DNA of 64,000 nt from Oceanobacter sp045430275 (GTDB lineage: Bacteria; Pseudomonadota; Gammaproteobacteria; Pseudomonadales; Oceanobacteraceae), in contig JAILXU010000002.1 of NCBI GenBank assembly GCA_045430275.1, forward strand, positions 212,582 through 276,581, read 5' to 3'. The translations under genes and the position numbers were made by a program. Positions 49,308 to 56,914 of this stretch are shown here, piece after piece (the stretch's first letter is position 1; each line of letters begins with the position of its first letter). Under the pieces are notes generated by a model. That model saw only the letters and a list, made by a program, of their open reading frames with translations. It was not told where the DNA came from and made no database searches.

Positions 49308-50315
49308 ATGGAAGACATACTGAAACCTGAAGACTTACAACGCTTCATCCCCTTTGATGAGCTCTCCCTCAATGCGGTTCAAGAGCTCATCCCTCATGTG
49401 CGCACCACTCAAAAAGCAGCTGGGAAAATTGTTTTTAAACGCGGTGACACGGACGAAGACTGCCACTTCCTGATTCAGGGCACTCTGGATCTGGCGGACG
49501 AATCATTCAGGATCACAACACTCTCTGGTGATGCCGAAGAAAACCTTCTCGCTCTGGATTCTGCGCACCCGGTACACCGCAGCGCAGCCATTACCAAAAC
49601 GGCCTGCACCATCGCTTCGATCAACCGTCGGCACTTACAGCTCATCAACACCTGGGTTGAGCTGTCACGAGCCATGGCCGATGAAGAGGAAACGGACTGG
49701 CTGGAGACCTTGCTCACATCAGAGCTGTTCTCCCACATCCCCCCCAGCAATATTCAGCAGTTACTGGCTCGATTTGAAGAACGGGAAGTCGCACTGGGTG
49801 ATGTCATTATTCAGGAAGGGGATGCTGCCGATGAGTGTTTTGTTCTCAAGCAAGGGCGGGCAATCGTCTCCCGAGAAAGCCATCAACACACAACCACTCT
49901 GGCTGCTCTGGGCAGCGGTGCCTTGTTTGGTGAAGATTCCCTGATTAGCCATCTACCTCGCAGCGCCAGCGTCACCATGAGCAGCGATGGTGTCATCATG
50001 ACACTCTCCAAGGAAGACTTTGACAGTCTGATGAAAAATCCGGTATTGGAATACATACATGAAGATGAGCTGCCGGATTTACTGGAAAACAGTGATGTGG
50101 GGGTTGTCATTCTGGATATTCGCAGCCCGCAGGAAGCGTCTGAATCACCGGTTTTACATGCCCGACAGGTATCACTGGGAGAGCTGCGCGGACTGGGCGA
50201 TTCTTTATCCCCTGACTTTTTATACGTGGTTGCCGGTGAAGCCCGGGCAGAAGCTGCTGCTTACATACTCAGTGAAGCAGGCCTGGAAGTGCGGGTGCTA
50301 TCGCACGGAGACTGA
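49308..50315 (+). CDS. Tandem cyclic-nucleotide-binding protein with rhodanese-like end
   Basis: A 335-residue cytoplasmic protein. Residues about 18-125 form a degenerate cNMP-binding-like domain (FKRGDTDEDCHFLIQG), and about 140-255 a second, better one (IIQEGDAADECFVLKQG; then GEDSLISHLPRSASVTM, close to the phosphate-binding cassette with Glu and Arg). The last 70 residues resemble a rhodanese fold (VVILDIRSPQEASES), but the active-site loop reads VVAGEARAEA with no cysteine, so it should lack sulfurtransferase activity. There is no DNA-binding domain. The ATG at 49308 is chosen over a longer ORF from 49203 because the domain begins there. Whether it binds cAMP, cGMP or c-di-GMP is unknown. 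Confidence 0.8.
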   Translation: MEDILKPEDLQRFIPFDELSLNAVQELIPHVRTTQKAAGKIVFKRGDTDEDCHFLIQGTLDLADESFRITTLSGDAEENLLALDSAHPVHRSAAITKTACTIASINRRHLQLINTWVELSRAMADEEETDWLETLLTSELFSHIPPSNIQQLLARFEEREVALGDVIIQEGDAADECFVLKQGRAIVSRESHQHTTTLAALGSGALFGEDSLISHLPRSASVTMSSDGVIMTLSKEDFDSLMKNPVLEYIHEDELPDLLENSDVGVVILDIRSPQEASESPVLHARQVSLGELRGLGDSLSPDFLYVVAGEARAEAAAYILSEAGLEVRVLSHGD

Positions 50316-50318
50316 GTA

Positions 50319-50750
50319 TTACTCCAGTGCTGCCAGCACGCGTTTGATATCGGCACGAACCTGATCAATGGCCCCAACCACCGCATCAACCGATTCCTGA
50401 TGCTCCTCAATGCTTTCCCAGTGGTCAGACCAAACCTGTTTCAAATCCGCTGCATGATTAACCACGGTTGGAGCGGTCATCATACTCAGGTCAGCGATCA
50501 GGCCAACACGCACCCACCCTTTTCGGGGGCTGCCCTCCTGAGAGTCCTGGTCGTAATACGCGGCATACACCGACTGCTCAAGTGACGCCAAAACCAGCAG
50601 CATCTCGAAACTGGCGGTACGTATGTTGCTATTTTGCTCCGTGACTTCCATACGCCAGACATTATAAGAAAAGCCGGTCACGGCAAACAGAATGCTGAAA
50701 ATAAGACTGAGGGCATACATTCTGCCCGCACCCACTCGATCGGTATTCAT
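50319..50750 (-). CDS. Hypothetical single-pass membrane protein
   Basis: A 143-residue protein of no family I recognise. One N-terminal membrane helix (about residues 9-30) is followed by a domain that is mostly helical, ending in a probable coiled coil (HQESVDAVVGAIDQVRADIKRVLAAL). The shape is like a short sensor or methyl-accepting-type helical domain without signalling partners. I prefer the ATG at 50750, which has GGAG close upstream, to one at 50762. It lies 38 bases after the HPt gene on the same strand and probably belongs to that operon, so a role in sensing for the switch is possible but unproven. Confidence 0.7.
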   Translation of the reverse strand: MNTDRVGAGRMYALSLIFSILFAVTGFSYNVWRMEVTEQNSNIRTASFEMLLVLASLEQSVYAAYYDQDSQEGSPRKGWVRVGLIADLSMMTAPTVVNHAADLKQVWSDHWESIEEHQESVDAVVGAIDQVRADIKRVLAALE

Positions 50751-50788
50751 ATCCTCTCCCATTTACTGGCCTGCTTATCACAGAGAGG

Positions 50789-51142
50789 TTAGCGAATGAC
50801 TGCCTCAAAACCCTTTTTTGTCTGTTTGAATACAACCTCAATCTCAGCCAATAAACGCGACAACAACTCCCAGTCAGGAGCAGTCAACATCGCTCTGGCA
50901 GCATCTTCCAGAGCCAGACACGACTGGGACATGCCAACGGCATACACGTTGGAGCTGGCCCCTTTCAAGCTGTGAGCAATTCTAACCATGGCCGTACACT
51001 CTTCAGAAACCAGAGCCGTTTGCAAATCGGTGATATGCCGGGCAGCATCTGTCAAATACAGTTCAACCAACTCATCAAACTCTTCCGCCATGACCTCTTT
51101 CAGCATATTCAGGCTGTCTTCATCCAGCAGTTCATGCTCCAT
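50789..51142 (-). CDS. hptB: Histidine phosphotransfer protein (HptB-like)
   Basis: A 117-residue HPt protein with the phospho-acceptor histidine in RIAHSLKGASSNVYA (residue 57). In Pseudomonas HptB passes phosphate from several hybrid kinases to the receiver domain of HsbR and so controls motility, secretion and biofilm growth. The three-gene order here (HsbA-HsbR-HptB) is the same. I prefer the ATG at 51142 with AGGA five bases upstream; an ATG at 51148 adds two residues. It overlaps the hsbR-like gene by 11 bases. Confidence 0.87.
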   Translation of the reverse strand: MEHELLDEDSLNMLKEVMAEEFDELVELYLTDAARHITDLQTALVSEECTAMVRIAHSLKGASSNVYAVGMSQSCLALEDAARAMLTAPDWELLSRLLAEIEVVFKQTKKGFEAVIR

Positions 51143-52880
51143 GCTCATCCTGTAATCTCACTCCATGTTCCTGTTCATCCCAGTGCAATCGCGCAATCAC
51201 CTGGGAACCACCGTTATGGTATTCCAGTGAATCACAAATTTCCTTTACCAGAGAGATACCGCGCCCACAGTAAGTCGATGCTCCCGCCATAGACGAAGGG
51301 TTCAGGTGTGCGTTCACATCAAAGCCCTTACCGCTGTCTTCCAGCATGATAACCAGATCACCACTGCTACCATCGCCGGAATGTGTCATTGAGATGTTCA
51401 CAAACCCTTCTGTCAAAGCATTGATACGCTGTTCACGCTCCTGATAATACTTCAGGAATCCCTGAGAAGAGTGCTTCAGGCCCGAGCTGATTTTAAGCAC
51501 ACCGTGCTCAAAAGCATTGGAAAACAACTCAGCCATAACGGTATAGAGCTGCCCACTGATGACTCTCAAGCCGGGCACTTCCATCAAGATATGAACCATC
51601 AATGGCAGAGGGTTAAAATGCCGTAAACTTTCTGGCCCCAGACAGTAGTTCATAGACCAGTCAATTGGCCCGGACGCAGGGCCAGACGCAACCTGAACCG
51701 AGACATCATCCAGCAAGTCACGATCAACCATTTTCATTTCAATCAGCGTGCGATCATCACCATTCAGGCTCTCACGGTTTTTAAAACGATCAACCGCATC
51801 CAAAATGGCATCAAAGGCATCATCCGGCGTCTTTGCAGCTTCGATCGTATGGCGTAAACGCTCATCGCCAAACATATCACCGCTGTCACCCTGAACCTCA
51901 GTAATACCATCCGTCCAAAGCAGAAAACGATCCTCATTGGATAAATCAAAACGCTCAACACTGCCATCAAATGACTGGTTGGACAAAACCCCCAGAGGCA
52001 GGTGTTTTGAACGCAAGGGCACCAGCTCTCCCTGATGCCGCAACAAATAGCAGTCCGGCACCCCTCCCATCCAGAGGCTGACACTTTTGGTGTCAAAATT
52101 CATTTCCACCAGAACGGCACAACAAAAATACCCGACAGGCAGCACGCCGTGCATTTTCAGGTTGATTTCCCGCACGATATCACTCAGCCCAAAGCCTTTT
52201 TGAGTCATCCCATAAAAGACTTCCGCCAGCGGCATCGCACCAATTGCAGCAGGCAGGCCGTGACCGGTAAAATCCCCCAGCAGCAATTGCATCGTGCCGC
52301 TTGGGCCACGAGCGGCTAATACGACGTCGCCATTAAACAAGGCCAACGGCGATAACATGTAACGAATATTTTGTGCGGAGAGGCAACCATGGTGAGCAAC
52401 ATTATCAAACACCGCCTTGGCTGCTTCCTGCTCATACAACAAATGCTCATTGTGGCGAGCAATGGTGTCGCGCTGCTCTTGCAAGGTTCGATGCATCTCG
52501 CGCATGCGATAAAAAGCCCGCACTTTTGCCTGCAACACCACCGGGCTGTAAGGTTTGGTTAAAAAATCATCACCACCGGATTCAAGACAATCCGCCAACC
52601 CCTGAACATCCGTCAACGACGTCAGAAAGATGATCGGGATAAAATCTTCGCCCGCTTCCTGCTTCATTAAACGAGCTGCTTCCTGGCCATCCATGACCGG
52701 CATCATGATGTCCATCAGAACCATATCAGGCCGATGTTCAACAAACAGACTGACGGCCTCTGCGCCATTGGTTGCTTCAACGACCTCATTCCCCTGATTA
52801 CTCAGGATGCGAGCCAGAATTTTCCGGTCAACGGCGTTGTCATCAGCAATCAACACCTGAATAGGGGTTTTATCCATCAT
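51132..52880 (-). CDS. hsbR: HsbR-like receiver/PP2C phosphatase/kinase switch protein
   Basis: A 582-residue response regulator with three parts. The receiver domain (residues 1-125) has the phospho-acceptor D57 in LMDIMMP and the conserved Lys in TKPYSP. A linker coiled coil leads to a PP2C/SpoIIE-type phosphatase domain (about 170-390; LLLGDFTGHGLPAA, then LLWTDGITEVQGD). The C-terminal HATPase (about 420-575; AELFSNAFEHG, LEDSGKGFD) is the RsbW-like anti-sigma/kinase type. In Pseudomonas HsbR phosphorylates or dephosphorylates the STAS protein HsbA depending on receiver state. The ATG at 52880 overlaps the STAS stop as TGATG; a GTG at 52883 is also possible. Confidence 0.9.
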   Translation of the reverse strand: MMDKTPIQVLIADDNAVDRKILARILSNQGNEVVEATNGAEAVSLFVEHRPDMVLMDIMMPVMDGQEAARLMKQEAGEDFIPIIFLTSLTDVQGLADCLESGGDDFLTKPYSPVVLQAKVRAFYRMREMHRTLQEQRDTIARHNEHLLYEQEAAKAVFDNVAHHGCLSAQNIRYMLSPLALFNGDVVLAARGPSGTMQLLLGDFTGHGLPAAIGAMPLAEVFYGMTQKGFGLSDIVREINLKMHGVLPVGYFCCAVLVEMNFDTKSVSLWMGGVPDCYLLRHQGELVPLRSKHLPLGVLSNQSFDGSVERFDLSNEDRFLLWTDGITEVQGDSGDMFGDERLRHTIEAAKTPDDAFDAILDAVDRFKNRESLNGDDRTLIEMKMVDRDLLDDVSVQVASGPASGPIDWSMNYCLGPESLRHFNPLPLMVHILMEVPGLRVISGQLYTVMAELFSNAFEHGVLKISSGLKHSSQGFLKYYQEREQRINALTEGFVNISMTHSGDGSSGDLVIMLEDSGKGFDVNAHLNPSSMAGASTYCGRGISLVKEICDSLEYHNGGSQVIARLHWDEQEHGVRLQDEHGA

Positions 52881-53185
52881 CACCGAATATCAAATAGCTG
52901 TTCAAAATTGGAAATGGTCAGAATTTTCCTGACATCAATATTACAATTCACGATTGTAATCATGGCACTTTCACCACCTGCATAGTCACGTAGCAAGAGC
53001 AACATACCCAATGCTGAGCTATCCAGGTAGGACGTCTCGGACATATCAATAATATAGCGGCGCACTGTTTCGGGTTGCTGTTCATAAGCTTCCCGAAAGA
53101 CCTGATGGGTACTGAAATCAAAACGCCCATTAATCTGAATGACCAAATCCTGATCGTTATTTTCCAGCCGAGTTTGTATTTTCAT
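52880..53185 (-). CDS. hsbA: STAS anti-sigma factor antagonist (HsbA-like)
   Basis: A 101-residue STAS-domain protein with the phosphorylation motif YLDSSALGML; serine 56 or 57 is the expected site. In Pseudomonas, unphosphorylated HsbA binds the anti-sigma factor FlgM, and phosphorylated HsbA binds a diguanylate cyclase, so the switch moves cells between swimming and biofilm. No flgM or diguanylate cyclase gene lies in this window. The ribosome-binding site GAGGTAAGGC before the ATG is good. It lies 91 bases downstream of bcsC on the same strand, with no terminator seen between. Confidence 0.9.
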   Translation of the reverse strand: MKIQTRLENNDQDLVIQINGRFDFSTHQVFREAYEQQPETVRRYIIDMSETSYLDSSALGMLLLLRDYAGGESAMITIVNCNIDVRKILTISNFEQLFDIR

Positions 53186-53275
53186 GCCTTACCTCATCTT
53201 CACTAGCAGCCAGTGTAACGGCTCAAGTCAGATCCTGCTCCTGTTTATACACTTACTCATTCAGAGCAAATCATC

Positions 53276-55870
53276 TTATTCATGAACCTGATTAATCCAG
53301 CGTGGCAAATCCATTTTCATGGTTCCATTTCTTGGATCCAATGTCAGCCGAAACGCCAGCATAAAGCCGAATTCATTGAACTCTGGCGACATGCTGTAAA
53401 AAAAACCGCCTCCGAGCTGGGCATGAGGGTCAGCCTGAACCATGGCCGCCAATTGCACGCCCAAATACACCCCACTGGCGGAGTTTGATGAATATTCAGG
53501 AGCACATGCGTCTGAAAACTGAGGCCGCAAGGGAGCACAATCTTCCTCATGCTGCTGATACCCCAAATCCAGCTTGGCACCCGCAATGTAACTGTGAAAT
53601 TCTTCCGTGGTCGCCGCCGCCCCAGCACCAAACTTGAACAACTGCTGCGGGCTAAAGTAACCGCCGTGTCCCAGGGTGTATTTGCTCAGGTTCTTGTCAA
53701 AGCGCTGAAATGAGAAATTAGGGCCAGCGGAGATTTCATCCCAGCCTTCTGCTGTCCAGTAACGTCGTGCTCCCAGTGAAAACTCCAGCATTTCATTCGT
53801 ATCAACCAGCTCACCTTCATAACTGGCTGAACGAATTTGTACCGAGGTGCTGAAACGCTCATTCATGGTGAGAAACGCCATGGTAGAGAAGCCTTTCTTG
53901 TTGACGCCGCCCCAGGGAATACCGTCATAAGGGTCATGAATACCAACGTATGACAAAATCGATTCTTTCACTGGCAATGAGAAAAATTCGAAGTTGATAG
54001 AACCGCGTTTCATGCCGAACGTTGCCCCCAGCTTGCCTTTCATTCTCGAGTCAACCGGGCCTCCAGAAGGCGTTGTGCCAATTTCAGCGTAAGGAGACAA
54101 GGTTCCTTCATATCGATAACGCAGCGCCATTTCCGGGGCATTGGAAACTTCAACGGTTGGCTCAAATGCATATGGACTGCCCGGATTGGTGTAATTTCCC
54201 ACCAGAGCCGACTCTTTTAACTGCCCGTTACTCAGCGTGACAGCCGCTACCTCCAGTTCAAACAGATGACGATTAATATCAATCTCTCCGGTAAGAATCG
54301 GCACCTTTTGAGTATCCAACTGGCTCATGCCACTCTCACCGGAGCGAAAATGAAAGATCATCCCACCCAGCAAGGCGCTGGAATTCACGCCTTTCAGCAT
54401 TGGATACTTAGCCGGATCTTCCGCATAAGCCACATGATACAGGCGTGAATCGAAGGCTTTTTCGCCAGACCGGGCATCCACCATGCTCTTCAGCGGGCCT
54501 TCGTATTCCTCGGCGACATCTTCCAGGCGGGATTCATCCGTTTCTTGCAGGCTGTAATACAATCCTTCTGCAATGGCCGGTTGAGGGTCATCCTGATAGG
54601 CCTTTTCAAACGCAGCAGAAGCTGCTTCAAAGCTCCCCAGATGATACGAAGCCCATCCATAAACGGCTTCATCGTTCAGTGTACGAGGCGCGTATTGAGC
54701 GGCTTCATCCAGGTATTTGATCGTGGAAGGATAGTCTTCAGCATCAAACGCATCCCGACCTTTCTGGGCTAAAATTTCACCCAGCATTTCACGCATCAGG
54801 GGGTCTTTAAGATCGGCTCGAGCCAGTTTTTCAGCGTCTTCCAATCGTCCCTGGTAGCTGTACATATTGGCCAGCCCCTGAACAGATTCGCGCGATGGCT
54901 CCCATTTGTACGCACGCTCAAACCAGATAGCAGCTTCGTCAGCCTTCTCTTGACGAAACAGAGACCAGCCAAAGATCAGAGCATAACCAGCATTTTTCTC
55001 ACGATTCACTGCATCCTGTAGCGCTGGAATCGCAGCAATCACAGCATTGTCATCCCCATTACGAGATGCAATCAACACTTCTGAGCGAGCCAACATCGCT
55101 TTCATTGAAGCCAGGCTTTTCTTGGACAAGCGGTGTTTTTTCCGAGCTTCTTCCTGCTTTAAAAGAACCAATAACTCGTCGTACGATAAATGCACCTGCG
55201 AACGTTCAAACGTGTCCAACCGGATTTTTCCGGACTGACATTCATTCATCAATTGCTGATAAACCTGAACCACCGCTGCCTGATTTTGCTGTTCAGCGTA
55301 AGCGTCCGCCAGCTTCCAGCGATTGTAATACTGCCCACAGGTAAACAGTTCAGGAGCCGATTGTGACAACAGAATAATCTGATCCCACTGGTTGAGTTCG
55401 ACCGCCTGCTGCAGCTTTTTCCGACCTTTACCTTCCACCAATAACTGAGTCATTTTCCGGGGAGGCGTCCAGCGTGGATACAATGCCTTCAACTCCTGGA
55501 TTTTGTACTCCATATCCGCGTATCGCCCCATTCGGAGCCATTGCCACAAGCGCAACTCTTCACGATTAATGGCCTCATCCACCGGGCTACTGGTGACTTT
55601 GGCCGGCTCATTCCGGTTCAAATTCAGATTCAGGTTTTCTTCCGAAGGAATTTCATCGCCGATGATGTATTTTTGCCGCGAGTGATCAATCGAAATCACT
55701 TCATCCTGATTCGGAGAATAGGGCTTGAGTAGCTGCAGCTCTGACCGGGAATCCGCAAGTTTCAAAGGTGATGGATACCCGCTCTGATCTCCAAAGGGAG
55801 ATTCCTTGGATAATGCCGGGGCACTGGATATTGCCATTAGCAACATTGCCGGGGCAAACACATAGTTCAT
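53276..55870 (-). CDS. bcsC: Cellulose export protein BcsC (outer-membrane porin and TPR)
   Basis: BcsC carries cellulose across the periplasm and outer membrane. The 864-residue protein has a signal peptide (cleavage near ALS-KE), a long TPR region (about residues 90-480, for example ALIFGWSLFRQEKADEAAIWFERAYKWEP) and a C-terminal beta-barrel (about 500-864) ending in an aromatic-rich strand. It is shorter than the enterobacterial protein of about 1150 residues, mainly in the TPR part. It overlaps bcsZ by four bases. Confidence 0.88.
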   Translation of the reverse strand: MNYVFAPAMLLMAISSAPALSKESPFGDQSGYPSPLKLADSRSELQLLKPYSPNQDEVISIDHSRQKYIIGDEIPSEENLNLNLNRNEPAKVTSSPVDEAINREELRLWQWLRMGRYADMEYKIQELKALYPRWTPPRKMTQLLVEGKGRKKLQQAVELNQWDQIILLSQSAPELFTCGQYYNRWKLADAYAEQQNQAAVVQVYQQLMNECQSGKIRLDTFERSQVHLSYDELLVLLKQEEARKKHRLSKKSLASMKAMLARSEVLIASRNGDDNAVIAAIPALQDAVNREKNAGYALIFGWSLFRQEKADEAAIWFERAYKWEPSRESVQGLANMYSYQGRLEDAEKLARADLKDPLMREMLGEILAQKGRDAFDAEDYPSTIKYLDEAAQYAPRTLNDEAVYGWASYHLGSFEAASAAFEKAYQDDPQPAIAEGLYYSLQETDESRLEDVAEEYEGPLKSMVDARSGEKAFDSRLYHVAYAEDPAKYPMLKGVNSSALLGGMIFHFRSGESGMSQLDTQKVPILTGEIDINRHLFELEVAAVTLSNGQLKESALVGNYTNPGSPYAFEPTVEVSNAPEMALRYRYEGTLSPYAEIGTTPSGGPVDSRMKGKLGATFGMKRGSINFEFFSLPVKESILSYVGIHDPYDGIPWGGVNKKGFSTMAFLTMNERFSTSVQIRSASYEGELVDTNEMLEFSLGARRYWTAEGWDEISAGPNFSFQRFDKNLSKYTLGHGGYFSPQQLFKFGAGAAATTEEFHSYIAGAKLDLGYQQHEEDCAPLRPQFSDACAPEYSSNSASGVYLGVQLAAMVQADPHAQLGGGFFYSMSPEFNEFGFMLAFRLTLDPRNGTMKMDLPRWINQVHE

Positions 55871-56907
55871 CGTTTTAATCGCTCGTAGTAGGCAAGTCGA
55901 GACAAAAGAATCAAACTGGAGGAGTAGTAGTCCTGTTCCTTCAGGTTCTTAATCATTAAATCCTGGGGAGGATGGCGGCGCTTCGAATTCAAAGCCAGTC
56001 GTGACAGGCTGTGTACCGCTTTGAATCCCGCTGGTGCTTCGTATTCTGCTTGCGTGTTGTTTTCAACATTGACCCAGGCAGGCGTAAATCGGGACTTGGC
56101 AGTCGTGCTCCAGAAGCGGGCACTATCACGAATGATGTGCTCATCAAAATCACCGGCCCAAATGAGATACAACGGGACTCGAACTGCTTCATAACCGAAT
56201 CGGGGAGGACGATCCTGAGCTGGCTTCAAAACACCCTTATTCGTCAGGTCTACCCAATCAGGAGGAAGATTCCACTGCCCCTGACGAGATGTACGGGTCA
56301 GTGTCTTGCCGCTCGAAATCAGGGATGACCAAATCGACGAACGATCCAGAATGGCCAATTCTTGCAACGCTGGGTAAACCCAATACGACAAGTTAATCTG
56401 CCAATACCCGTCTTTCTCAAAGCCGTGCTCACCTGGCAGCAAAATATGGTATTGCCCAACCTGATGCACCAATTTGTCCCGAATATCCCGCACAATGTAA
56501 AGCGCCGCTTCCGAATACTCAACGTCACTCCAGCGTTTGCCTGCCCGGTACAACGCCCAGGCAATCAGCAAGTCGCCATCCGTAGCATTATTTTCATCTT
56601 CGACACCCTTATCTGCTGTCCAGCGCCAGGCGAATAAATGATCGTCCCGTATTTGCAGGTTCTGCCGGGTCCAGAGCCATAAACGATTAAAACTGGCCCG
56701 GTCGCCATAGGCTTCTGCCAACAACATGGCATAGCCCTGACCTTCCGAATGACTGACGCCCTGGTTGCCCGTGTCTGATACGGCCCCTCCGGGCTGCATG
56801 AACGACGATTTATAATGCCACCAGCCATCGTCGGTCATCGCCTCTGGTGCCGGACTTCCACAAGCACTGATCACGATAGTAACCAACAGTCCAAGCAGTT
56901 TGTTCAT
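55867..56907 (-). CDS. bcsZ: GH8 endoglucanase BcsZ, lipoprotein form
   Basis: BcsZ trims cellulose during export. The 346-residue GH8 enzyme has the catalytic acid region SHSEGQGYAMLLA (glutamate 55) and NNATDGDLLIAWAL (aspartates 110 and 112), plus W-rich substrate-cleft segments. The N-terminus MNKLLGLLVTIVISACGS has a lipobox with cysteine at residue 16 and no aspartate after it, so it is predicted to be an outer-membrane lipoprotein; other BcsZ proteins are usually soluble in the periplasm. It sits between bcsB and bcsC. Confidence 0.92.
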   Translation of the reverse strand: MNKLLGLLVTIVISACGSPAPEAMTDDGWWHYKSSFMQPGGAVSDTGNQGVSHSEGQGYAMLLAEAYGDRASFNRLWLWTRQNLQIRDDHLFAWRWTADKGVEDENNATDGDLLIAWALYRAGKRWSDVEYSEAALYIVRDIRDKLVHQVGQYHILLPGEHGFEKDGYWQINLSYWVYPALQELAILDRSSIWSSLISSGKTLTRTSRQGQWNLPPDWVDLTNKGVLKPAQDRPPRFGYEAVRVPLYLIWAGDFDEHIIRDSARFWSTTAKSRFTPAWVNVENNTQAEYEAPAGFKAVHSLSRLALNSKRRHPPQDLMIKNLKEQDYYSSSLILLSRLAYYERLKR

Positions 56908-56914
56908 GACACTC

